Part shown: piece after piece, positions 25,215-32,727 of the stretch
How positions within the stretch are numbered: the stretch's first letter is position 1
How the letters are laid out: each line of letters begins with the position of its first letter
Assembly: GCF_000716875.1 (NCBI RefSeq)
Contig: NZ_JNWQ01000116.1
Location: 1 to 38,186 of the forward strand
Direction of reading: 5' to 3'
DNA length: 38,186 nucleotides
DNA from: Streptomyces novaecaesareae
GTDB lineage: Bacteria > Actinomycetota > Actinomycetes > Streptomycetales > Streptomycetaceae
Notes under the pieces: generated by a model
What the model saw: the letters and a program-made list of their open reading frames with translations, nothing else
Told to the model about the DNA's origin: nothing
Database searches by the model: none
Program-made: the position numbers and the translations under genes

Positions 25215-26264
25215 ATGGACGCGGTGGAGGTGATCGGCGGCGGACGGGAGAGCCTGGCGCCCGGGACCCCGTTGCTGGAGGTCGAGGATCTGCACGTGGA
25301 GTTCCACACCCGGGACGGCGTCGCCAAGGCCGTCAACGGGGTGAGCTACGCGGTGTCGGCCGGCGAGACGCTGGCGGTGCTGGGGGAGTCGGGTTCGGGC
25401 AAGTCGGTGACCGCGCAGGCGGTCATGGGCATCCTGGACATGCCGCCGGGGCGGATCACCTCGGGGCGGATCCTGTTCCGCGGCGAGGACCTGCTGACCA
25501 TGGGGGCCAACGCCCGGCGGGCCGTCCGGGGCCAGAAGATCGCGATGATCTTCCAGGACGCGCTGTCCGCGCTCAACCCGGTGCTCAGCGTCGGCTACCA
25601 GCTCGGCGAGATGTTCCGGACGCACCACGGCGTCTCCCGCAAGGAGGCCCGGGAGAAGGCCGTCGAGCTGATGGACCGGGTGCGCATCCCGGCGGCCAAG
25701 CAGCGGGTCGGCGACTTCCCGCACCAGTTCTCGGGCGGCATGCGGCAGCGCATCATGATCGCGATGGCGCTGGCCCTGGAGCCGGACCTGATCATCGCGG
25801 ACGAGCCGACCACGGCGCTGGACGTGACGGTGCAGGCCCAGGTGATGGACCTGCTGGCCGAGCTGCAGTCCGAGTTCAACATGGGCCTGATCCTGATCAC
25901 CCACGACCTGGGCGTGGTCGCGGACGTCGCGGACAAGATCGCGGTGATGTACGCGGGCCGGATCGTCGAGAGCGCCCCGGTGCACGAGTTGTACGCGCGG
26001 CCCGCGCACCCGTACACCCGGGGCCTGCTGGACTCCATCCCGCGGCTGGACCAGAAGGGCCAGAACCTGCACGCCATCAAGGGCCTGCCGCCCAACCTGC
26101 TGCGGATCCCGGAGGGCTGCGCCTTCAACCCCCGCTGCGACCGGGCGCAGGACCGCTGCCGGAGCGAACTCCCGCCGCTGGTCCCGGTGACGGGCGAGCA
26201 CGGGGAGGAGCTGGTGGGTCGGCGCAGCGCCTGCCACTACTGGCGCGAGACACTGCACGGCTGA
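25215..26264 (+). CDS. Lone peptide ABC transporter ATP-binding protein (OppD/DppD type), third copy
   Basis: A 349-residue D-type ABC ATPase with all motifs intact: GESGSGKS, MIFQDALSALNPVLSVGYQ, FSGGMRQRIMIAMALAL, LIIADEPTTALD, ITHDLGVVADVADK, and Oligo_HPY extension with CAFNPRCDRAQDRC and ACHYW. No permease, F-type ATPase or binding protein is in the same transcription unit; the next gene faces it, 18 bp away. Start ATG 25215 follows AGGAGGG (8-nt spacing); upstream frame to 25110 is open but unlikely to be coding. It is closest to the operon 2 D protein, suggesting a duplication of that gene. It could replace either D subunit or serve other permeases elsewhere. Confidence 0.92.
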   Translation: MDAVEVIGGGRESLAPGTPLLEVEDLHVEFHTRDGVAKAVNGVSYAVSAGETLAVLGESGSGKSVTAQAVMGILDMPPGRITSGRILFRGEDLLTMGANARRAVRGQKIAMIFQDALSALNPVLSVGYQLGEMFRTHHGVSRKEAREKAVELMDRVRIPAAKQRVGDFPHQFSGGMRQRIMIAMALALEPDLIIADEPTTALDVTVQAQVMDLLAELQSEFNMGLILITHDLGVVADVADKIAVMYAGRIVESAPVHELYARPAHPYTRGLLDSIPRLDQKGQNLHAIKGLPPNLLRIPEGCAFNPRCDRAQDRCRSELPPLVPVTGEHGEELVGRRSACHYWRETLHG

Positions 26265-26282
26265 GCCCGCCCGGCGTCGGCT

Positions 26283-28001
26283 TCACTTCACGAAGCCGAC
26301 GTTCTCCCAGACGATGTCGGACAGGCCCTGAGCGCCGATGTTGGCGAGGTCGGCGCGGGCGCCGAACAGCTGCGGGCGCTGGTAGAGCGGCAGGACGCCG
26401 GCGACCTTCCAGAGCTCGCCGTCGGCCTGGTTGATCGCCTCGGAGACGGTGGCCGCGTCGGCCGCGGCGGCGGCCCGGTCGAGCGCGGCGTCGGCCGCCG
26501 GGCTGCCCGCGCCGACGTGGTTGGTGCCGCCGTTCTGGACGAAGTTGGCGCGGCTTCCGGTGGCCGGGAAGGGGGTGCCGAGCAGCGAGTAGGCGGTGAT
26601 GTCGAAGTCGCCACGGTTGACGTACTTGTCGAAGAACTCGTTGGCGGGGGCGCTCGCCGTGGTGACCTTGATCCCGACGTCCTTGAGCATCCTGGTGGCG
26701 CCGACGGCCTCGTTCTGCGCCTGGGTGACCCCGGCCGGGATGACCATCCGCAGGTGCAGCTCGCGGCCGTCCTTCTTCCGTACGTCGCCGTCCGTCTTCC
26801 AGCCGGCCGCGTCCAGCTTGCGGGCGGCCTCGGCGGGGTCGTAGCGGGCCAGGCCCAGGGAGTTGTCGCGGTAGCCGTTCTGGTTGGCGACCAGCAGGTG
26901 GTTGTTGAGCGGGACGGCGGGCCAGTCCAGGCCGTTGAGGTCGGAGCGGATGACGGCGTCCCGGTTGATCGCCTGGAACACGGCCTGGCGCACGGTCGCG
27001 TCGCTCAGCGCGGGGGTGCGGGCGTTCAGGGTGATCTGCCGGAAGTCCGGGCCGCCGGCGCGGCGTATCACGGCACCCTTGACGTTCCGGATGGTCTGGT
27101 AACCGGCCACGTCCGGGCCGTTGTTGACGAGGTCGAGCTGCCCCTTGGCGAAGGCGGCGGGCATCGCGTCGGGGAGCATCGCATGGAAGACGATCCTGTC
27201 CAGCACGGGCTTGTCGCCCCACCAGGCGGGATCGGCGGCCAGGGTGACGGTCTGCGCGGCGCGGTCCAGCTGCTCGACCCTGAACGGGCCCGCGGTGACC
27301 GGGATCGCGTCCAGGTAGGAGGAGTTGAAGAGCTCCGGGGTGGAGATCCGGGAGGCCGGCAGCAGCGGGGCGTTGCCGGCGCCGTTGAACATCGACTGCC
27401 ATTCGGAGAACGGCCGGTCGAAGGTCATCACGGCCTGGAAGTCGTCCTTGCCGCGCTCGACCGCCGAGACCAGCTCGAAGCCGGTACTGCTGGAGGGCTT
27501 GTAGGCCGGGTCCTTGCCGTTCAGGGCACGCCAGTTGGCCTCGATGTCGCGCCAGGTGATCGGGGTGCCGTCGGACCAGTGGGCCTTCGGGTTGAGCGTC
27601 CAGGTGACCACCTGCCGGCCGTCCCGGAGCTCGGCGTGGGCCTCCTGGAGGTAGGCCGGGTTGACCGTCTGGGTGCCGGCCGCGTCCGAGCGGAAGAAGG
27701 TCGGCAGCAGCGGCTTGGTGACGGCGATGGTCGAGGACTCGCTGCCGTCGGTGTGGATCGGCGACCACTGGTGGGAGAACTGGGTGATCGCCAGGTTGAG
27801 GGTGCCGCCCTGGCGCAGCTGGGCGCGGTCGTGGGGGTTGATGTCGACCGAGGTGAGCTTGGGCGAGGCGAGGGCGGACGCCAGTGCGTCGGTGCCCGCG
27901 CCGCCCTGGCCGGAGGCACAGGAACAGAGCGCCAGCGAGAGGGTGAGAGCGGTGAGGCCGGCGAGCAGGGCCGTCCCGTGGTGCTGGAGGCGGCGGCCCA
28001 T
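26283..28001 (-). CDS. Second stand-alone ABC-transporter substrate-binding lipoprotein (SBP_bac_5 type)
   Basis: A 572-residue lipoprotein on the reverse strand. Signal peptide with Leu/Ala/Thr core and Cys in LALCSCAS (most likely the second Cys as lipobox LCSC). The mature chain has TLNLAITQFSHQWSPIHTDG, AHWSDGTPITWRDIEANWRAL, VRQAVFQAINRDAVI and a C-terminal GVLPLYQRPQLFGARADLANIGAQGLSDIVWENVGF, the same plan as the lipoprotein at 7931-9769. Two starts are possible: ATG 28007 and ATG 28001; GGGGAG is well spaced only for 28001. No transport genes adjoin on its strand; it converges on the lone ATPase. It might supply peptides to the nearby permeases, which is an inference. Confidence 0.85.
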   Translation of the reverse strand: MGRRLQHHGTALLAGLTALTLSLALCSCASGQGGAGTDALASALASPKLTSVDINPHDRAQLRQGGTLNLAITQFSHQWSPIHTDGSESSTIAVTKPLLPTFFRSDAAGTQTVNPAYLQEAHAELRDGRQVVTWTLNPKAHWSDGTPITWRDIEANWRALNGKDPAYKPSSSTGFELVSAVERGKDDFQAVMTFDRPFSEWQSMFNGAGNAPLLPASRISTPELFNSSYLDAIPVTAGPFRVEQLDRAAQTVTLAADPAWWGDKPVLDRIVFHAMLPDAMPAAFAKGQLDLVNNGPDVAGYQTIRNVKGAVIRRAGGPDFRQITLNARTPALSDATVRQAVFQAINRDAVIRSDLNGLDWPAVPLNNHLLVANQNGYRDNSLGLARYDPAEAARKLDAAGWKTDGDVRKKDGRELHLRMVIPAGVTQAQNEAVGATRMLKDVGIKVTTASAPANEFFDKYVNRGDFDITAYSLLGTPFPATGSRANFVQNGGTNHVGAGSPAADAALDRAAAAADAATVSEAINQADGELWKVAGVLPLYQRPQLFGARADLANIGAQGLSDIVWENVGFVK

Positions 28002-28069
28002 CGGCATGCTCCCCGAGGTGGGTGTGGCGGAAGGTGTGGCGTCACATCTTGCTGACGGGAGGGGGAGTT

Positions 28070-28107
28070 GTCGAGGGGCGGACCAGGATGCGGATCCGCC
28101 CCCCGAC
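28070..28107 (-). terminator. Terminator of the large envelope-protein gene
   Basis: On the reverse strand GTCGGGGGGCGGA (28107-28095) pairs with TCCGCCCCTCGAC (28082-28070), 13 bp with one G-U pair, 14 nt after the stop codon at 28122. No U-tract. It separates this gene from the lipoprotein gene downstream. Confidence 0.75.
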
Positions 28108-28121
28108 GAGGGCCCGGTGCG

Positions 28122-30521
28122 TCAGACCGCGAACTTGAAGGTGCGGTCCTTGTCGCCGGTCTTGTCGAAGACGGAGGTGATGCCGTCCGCGACGTCCTGC
28201 GGGGTGATCGGGACGAGCTGGCCGTTCTTCTTGACCTTCACCTTGTCGAACACGCCGCCCAGCTGGGAGGTGAGCGCGTCGAGGTCCCACTTGGGCACGA
28301 TCTTGCCGGAGGCGTCCGGGACGAGCGTGAGCACCTTGGCGGCGGTCTTCGGGCCGAAGTCCCAGGACTTGGTGCCGGCCACCACGTGCACCTTGCCGGC
28401 GGCCACCTGCTTGCCGAGGCTGTCGGCGGCGGCCTGCAGGGCCTGGGTGGAGACCTTGGGCTGGGCGGCCGTGACGGCGAGGGCGATCGGCTGGTCCGGC
28501 TTGCCGGCGGCGCGGTCGCGGTAGGCCTGCTCGATCACGTCCAGGGCGCTCGCCGAGTCCACCGCCTGACCGGCCCGGCCGGGCACGACGATCGGCTCGC
28601 CGTTGGGGTCGCCGAACTTGACGTAGCCCTCCTGCAGGCCCTGGCCGGAGCCGGCGGCCAGCGTGTCCAGGGCGGCCTTGAGCTTGGCGCGGTCGACCTT
28701 GACGTCCGGCGCGACGGCCTTGCTGCCGCCCTTCAGCGACTTGAAGACGTCGACCGGGTTGTAGCTGTGCTGGGCCAGGCCGTCCACGGTGCCGGTGGTG
28801 TCGAAGCTCAGCCCGGCCACGGCCGGGTCGAGGTCCACGGCCTGGTCGCCGATCTTCAGCTTGAGCGGCTGCTGGCCGGCCTTGCCGACCGACTCGTCCA
28901 GCGTGTGGATCGCCTGGTCGCGGCTGTTGCCGCCGATGTCGGTGCCGAGCACCACGGTGCCCTTGGGGACGTCGGACTGGTTGAGCATCAGGCCGGTGCC
29001 GTACGCGGCGGCGCCGAGGAACAGCACGCCGCCGATGCCGTAGACGCCCAGCTTGACCAGCTTCTTGCCGCCGCCGCGCTTGGCCTTGGCCTTGGCCGGC
29101 GCGGGCTCGGCCTTGGCGGTCGCCGGGGCCGGTGCGGGCGAGGTGCCGGACGGGCCGCCGCCCTGGGCGGGCCCGGGCCGGGGGCCGGGCGCCGGGGCCG
29201 GCAGCGGGGTGACCTCGGTGGCGTCCGGGTCGCCGCCGGGCTGCCGGGAGCGGCCGGGCTGCGGGCCGGTGCCGGGCGCACCCGGGAAGAGCGTGCCGGG
29301 CCCCGCCGCGCCGGCTTGGCCGTCCTGGCCGGGGCCGGCCGGGCGCTGGGTGGCGAACGGGTCGGCGCCGGTCGGCGCTGAGGCGAACAGGCCCGGCTGC
29401 TGACGGCCGTCGGCACCGTGCGGGGCGCCGTTGCGGGGCAGGCCGGATATTCCGGCGGGCGGCGGGCCGTCCTCGCGGATCGGCTTGAAGCCGTCGACCG
29501 AGGTGTCCTCCGGGTTCGGCTCGGCGCCCGGCGCGCCCTGCGGGAGCGGGCCGTTCGGCTGGAAGCCGTTCTGCGGGCCGCCCTGCTGCGGGCCGTTCGG
29601 CCGGGGGCCGTTCTGCCGCGGCTTGTTCTGCTGCTGCCGGTTCTGCTGCTGCCGGTCCTGCTGGGGGCGGCCGCCGCGCGGTCCGCGGGTGCCGGCGTCG
29701 GGGCCGGGGGTCGGCGCGAACGGGTCGACCGGTGCGAAGGGGTCGGCGACGGGCGCGAACGGCGCGGCGGCCTCGTAGACGCCCGGCTCCTCCGCCGGGG
29801 CGTCGGCGCGGCGCGGCCCGGCGGGCGGCGTCGGGGCGGCCGGGTTCGGCGACTTGCCCTGCGCGGGCAGCGGACGGCCGTTCGGCGCGCCGTTGGTACG
29901 GGCGGCGCCACCCGCGGCCTGGCGGGCGGCCTGCGGCCGGGCCCCGGCGGCGGTGCCGGGCGCGGCGGCGGCCTCCGGCGCGCTCGGGGCGCTCGGGGAG
30001 CCGGCCGGCACGGCGGCCGGGGCGGGCTCGGCGTTCGAGGCCTTCTTCTGCCGCGGCCGGAACCAGGCGCCGGTGGACTCGGACTCGGAGGTCGCCGGCG
30101 GGATCGCCGGGATCTCCCACTCCGGCGGCAGGTTCGGCGGCGTGGCCGAGCGGTCGCCGCCCTCCATCACGCCGAGGACCGGCGAGGCCGGCGCGGAGCG
30201 GTGCCGCGGCCCGCCCTGCTCGGGGGCGGGCGCCGGGGCCTCCTCGGCCGGGGTGTCCTCGTTCTTGACGGTGCTGCGGACGACGACCGGCGGGATCGGG
30301 CGCGAGCCGGGGATGTTGATCCGGACCCGGGTGGTCAGGGTGGTCTCGGTCTTCGGGCCGTCGTCCTCGCCGCCCGACGCGGCACCCTGGCCGGCGCCGG
30401 CCGCGGCCCGGTCGCCGCCGGGCAGTCCCGGTGTGCCGTAGGGCGGGGTGCCCGACGGGTAGGCGTCCGGGCCCGTGCGCCTGGGCGTCGGGTGGGCGTT
30501 GTCAGATTCGCGGCTGCTCAA
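28122..30521 (-). CDS. Large membrane-anchored envelope protein with PG_binding_4-type domains
   Basis: A 799-residue protein in three parts. Residues 1-~485 are predicted disordered and cytoplasmic: Pro/Ala/Gly-rich with a Gln/Asn-rich core (repeats of RQQQN and NGP type) and a basic stretch before the membrane. One helix at ~488-508 (LGVYGIGGVLFLGAAAYGTGLML) is the only membrane segment. The outer part has two units resembling PG_binding_4 (as in VanW/YoaR and ErfK-type proteins): TVVLGTDIGGNSRDQAIHTL ... DPAVAGLSFDTTGTVDGL (~515-585), and a second near 685-770 (VVAGTKSWDFGPKTAAKVL). No VanW or transpeptidase domain follows. Start is TTG 30521, with GGAG upstream. Probable cell-wall-associated role. 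Its low-complexity half makes both length and alignment unreliable. Confidence 0.65.
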   Translation of the reverse strand: MSSRESDNAHPTPRRTGPDAYPSGTPPYGTPGLPGGDRAAAGAGQGAASGGEDDGPKTETTLTTRVRINIPGSRPIPPVVVRSTVKNEDTPAEEAPAPAPEQGGPRHRSAPASPVLGVMEGGDRSATPPNLPPEWEIPAIPPATSESESTGAWFRPRQKKASNAEPAPAAVPAGSPSAPSAPEAAAAPGTAAGARPQAARQAAGGAARTNGAPNGRPLPAQGKSPNPAAPTPPAGPRRADAPAEEPGVYEAAAPFAPVADPFAPVDPFAPTPGPDAGTRGPRGGRPQQDRQQQNRQQQNKPRQNGPRPNGPQQGGPQNGFQPNGPLPQGAPGAEPNPEDTSVDGFKPIREDGPPPAGISGLPRNGAPHGADGRQQPGLFASAPTGADPFATQRPAGPGQDGQAGAAGPGTLFPGAPGTGPQPGRSRQPGGDPDATEVTPLPAPAPGPRPGPAQGGGPSGTSPAPAPATAKAEPAPAKAKAKRGGGKKLVKLGVYGIGGVLFLGAAAYGTGLMLNQSDVPKGTVVLGTDIGGNSRDQAIHTLDESVGKAGQQPLKLKIGDQAVDLDPAVAGLSFDTTGTVDGLAQHSYNPVDVFKSLKGGSKAVAPDVKVDRAKLKAALDTLAAGSGQGLQEGYVKFGDPNGEPIVVPGRAGQAVDSASALDVIEQAYRDRAAGKPDQPIALAVTAAQPKVSTQALQAAADSLGKQVAAGKVHVVAGTKSWDFGPKTAAKVLTLVPDASGKIVPKWDLDALTSQLGGVFDKVKVKKNGQLVPITPQDVADGITSVFDKTGDKDRTFKFAV

Positions 30522-30764
30522 TGCTGCTCTGCTCCGGGTTCGCGGGCGGGCCGTGCGGCGCGACCGCGGTTCGTGGGCGCCGGGCCCGGCTGGGGCGGGC
30601 GGCGGTCGGGTACGGCGTTCTGCGGGACCACCATACTGGGAAGAACTGAGCGGTGAACGGCTTCGGACAGATCCTGATACGTCCGGTTCCTCCGGTATGA
30701 GAGTAAGGCCGGGTGCTCCTGACTGCGCGTCGTACGCGGTACCGTACGCAGCGCGCGGCCGGGG
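30522..30764 (-). promoter_or_regulatory. Promoter region of the envelope-protein gene with ECF-sigma-like element
   Basis: This 243-nt gap holds no gene. On the reverse strand GGAAC (30690-30686) is followed after 17 nt by GTC (30668-30666), the pattern of ECF (SigE-like) promoters, about 145 nt before the TTG start. SigE controls envelope-stress genes in Streptomyces, which would fit the product. The motif is short and could occur by chance. Near 30732-30750 there is a further palindromic stretch around CGGTACCG. Confidence 0.3.
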
Positions 30765-31223
30765 TCAGCGCGGAGGGCCGGGCACCCCGGGGAACCAGCT
30801 GGTGCGGGTCGGCAGGGTGGCGCAGATCACGCCCAGGACCGAGCCGGCGAACAGCCAGGCCAGCGAGGTCGCGTTGGACCACAGGACGTTGTCGCCCTCG
30901 GGCCTGGGCATGATCATCAGCAGCATCGCCAGGAACCAGCCTGCTACGGGGATGCCCGCGCCGAGCCGGGTGCCGGTGACGCGCAGTCCGCCGTAGAAGG
31001 TGGCGGCGGTCGCGGCGAGCGCCAACAGGACTCCCACGGGCGGCCACAGGGCCTGCACAAAGGATCCGCAGACCGACACCGCGAAACCCAGCACGAAGAA
31101 CAGGACATAGGCCGCGATCCGGGCGACGCGCGGGGGTTGAGGCTCGGCCAGCCGCTCCTCGCGGGTGCCGAGGACGGTCGCCGGGATCGAGCGGCGCGGC
31201 GGCCGGGCGGCGGGCTTGCTCAT
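30765..31223 (-). CDS. DUF6113-type membrane protein coupled to mshB
   Basis: A 152-residue protein with a basic/Pro-rich N-tail of ~33 residues and four hydrophobic helices: [58 protein letters not shown]; and [18 protein letters not shown]. Its ATG overlaps the mshB stop (ATGA), so it is translated by coupling. The same neighbour is known next to mshB in Streptomyces genomes (family DUF6113); function unknown. Nothing links it directly to mycothiol other than position. Confidence 0.8.
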   Translation of the reverse strand: MSKPAARPPRRSIPATVLGTREERLAEPQPPRVARIAAYVLFFVLGFAVSVCGSFVQALWPPVGVLLALAATAATFYGGLRVTGTRLGAGIPVAGWFLAMLLMIMPRPEGDNVLWSNATSLAWLFAGSVLGVICATLPTRTSWFPGVPGPPR

Positions 31224-32173
31224 CGGACGCCCTCCCCGGCGCTCGCGGAGGCGTCGTCGAGGCCTGCGTCGGCCAGGCCGGTGAAGTCGGGGCCGGTGAG
31301 GTCGAGGCCCGCGAACAGGTCGTCCTCCGGCTCGCCCGGACCGGCCTGGCCGCGCACCAACTGGTAGTACTCGGTGGCGAACAGGGGCTGGCCGAGGTGG
31401 TTGGAGAGCGCGAAGGACGTGCCGTCCACGGTGATCTGGGTGGCGTGCGCGGTCAGCGCGGCGGTCTTGCGCCCGGCGTACGCGGCGCCGTCCAGCACCG
31501 TGGTGACCACCTCGTCGGCGACCACCCCGGGGACGTCGGACGGCTGGGCGACACCCGGGAAGGAGGACGTGGCGGCGGTCTCGGCGAGACCGGCCTCGAT
31601 CACCGAGCGGGGCATCCGGTTCCAGTACACCTTGGCGATCCGCCAGGCCGGGCCCGACTCCGGGCGGTGCGCCGGATCGGCGGCCAGCTCGTACGCGCGC
31701 ATCGCGACCCGGTGCGCCTGGATGTGGTCCGGGTGCCCGTAGCCGCCGTTCTCGTCGTACGTGACCAGCACCTGCGGCCGCACCTCGCGGATCATTGCGA
31801 CCAGGTGGCCGGCCGCCTCGTCCACGTCCGCCCGCCAGAAGCAGCCGGGCGCGTCGTTCTCGGGCACGCCCATCATCCCGGAGTCGCGGTAGCGCCCCGG
31901 GCCGCCGAGGAAGCGGACGTCGGTGACGCCGAGGGCGTGCATCGCCTCGGTGAGCTCGCCGATCCGGTACGCGCCGAGGGTGTCGTCCCGATCGGCCGTC
32001 AGGTGGGCCAGCTCCGGGGGGATCACCTCGCCGCCCTCGCCGAGGGTGCAGGTCACCAGCGTGACCCGGGCGCCCTCGGCGGCGTACCGGGCCATGGTGG
32101 CGCCGTTGCCGATCGACTCGTCGTCGGGGTGCGCGTGCACGAGGAGGAGTCGGCGGCCGGTAGTCGCGGTCAT
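31220..32173 (-). CDS. mshB: N-acetyl-1-D-myo-inositol-2-amino-2-deoxy-alpha-D-glucopyranoside deacetylase MshB
   Basis: A 317-residue zinc-dependent deacetylase of the LmbE/PIG-L family. The metal motif AHPDDES gives His15, the catalytic base Asp17 and Asp18, and the third ligand is His147 in [27 protein letters not shown] and [17 protein letters not shown] are typical of MshB rather than the related Mca amidase. It removes the acetyl group from GlcNAc-inositol in mycothiol synthesis, in the cytoplasm; mycothiol is the main thiol of actinomycetes. Upstream, TAGGCT lies 7 nt before the ATG on the reverse strand, as in a leaderless transcript. It is followed with a 4-nt overlap by the DUF6113 gene. 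Confidence 0.93.
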   Translation of the reverse strand: MTATTGRRLLLVHAHPDDESIGNGATMARYAAEGARVTLVTCTLGEGGEVIPPELAHLTADRDDTLGAYRIGELTEAMHALGVTDVRFLGGPGRYRDSGMMGVPENDAPGCFWRADVDEAAGHLVAMIREVRPQVLVTYDENGGYGHPDHIQAHRVAMRAYELAADPAHRPESGPAWRIAKVYWNRMPRSVIEAGLAETAATSSFPGVAQPSDVPGVVADEVVTTVLDGAAYAGRKTAALTAHATQITVDGTSFALSNHLGQPLFATEYYQLVRGQAGPGEPEDDLFAGLDLTGPDFTGLADAGLDDASASAGEGVR

Positions 32174-32180
32174 GGGAGGA

Positions 32181-32186
32181 AGCCTA
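32181..32186 (-). promoter_or_regulatory. Candidate -10 box TAGGCT, leaderless start of mshB
   Basis: Read on the reverse strand, TAGGCT ends 7 nt before the mshB ATG (32173). The intervening bases contain no purine-rich ribosome-binding site. No good -35 is seen. The upstream small membrane gene ends at 32220, so mshB probably has its own promoter. Confidence 0.45.
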
Positions 32187-32219
32187 ACGACCGACCGGCG
32201 TGGGTTGGCTCGTACGGGG

Positions 32220-32414
32220 TCAGAGCTTCAGGCCGTTGATCATTCCGGCGAGGTTGCTGGTGACCTGGCTGATCGACGGGGCGATCGAGCTGGAGGCCAG
32301 GTAGAAGCCGAGCAGCGCGCAGACGATGGCGTGCGCCAGCTTGAGGCCGGAGCGGCGGATCAGCACCACCACGATGACCAGCATCAGCACGGCTGCGGAG
32401 ATGTTCATGGCCAT
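32220..32414 (-). CDS. Small membrane protein, 64 aa, function unknown
   Basis: A 64-residue protein with two hydrophobic segments: [15 protein letters not shown] (~5-19) and [20 protein letters not shown] (~26-45), separated by RRSGLK. The tail is short and polar ([16 protein letters not shown]). Similar tiny proteins are common in actinomycetes but I recognise no characterised family. Start at ATG 32414; ATG 32408 is also possible. It lies 46 nt upstream of mshB on the same strand and has its own upstream region. Confidence 0.65.
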   Translation of the reverse strand: MAMNISAAVLMLVIVVVLIRRSGLKLAHAIVCALLGFYLASSSIAPSISQVTSNLAGMINGLKL

Positions 32415-32727
32415 GTCGGCTCACACCCCTTCTCGGGCGCGCCACCCCGGGGGAGGGCGGCGGTGGGACGGTGCGGGACTGGAGGCTGCGGGCGACCGGG
32501 GCCCGGGACGGGGCCGACGACCACTCGCTCGACAAGTCATACCCGATGGGTAACGGGTGCATTACATTCGGTGATCCCCCGCGCGCCGGGGTGTCGGGCA
32601 CTCGCGGGGCGCATGGGCCGGTCGGAGGCCGTTTGGGCCTCTTTGGGGCGTACTTGGGGACGATGCTCCGAACGAGTGATCACCAGCCTCCCGGCAGGGG
32701 CAGTTCGGCGTCGTAGGGTCTGGTGCC
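32415..32727. promoter_or_regulatory. Divergent intergenic region between the small membrane gene and the peptidase gene
   Basis: This 313-nt gap holds no convincing gene. Short inverted repeats are TACCC-GAT-GGGTA (32540-32552) and a weak one around 32579-32592. At the right end TAGGGT (32714-32719) lies 8 nt before ATG 32728 with no ribosome-binding site between, a likely -10 box of a leaderless transcript for the peptidase gene. Confidence 0.45.
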
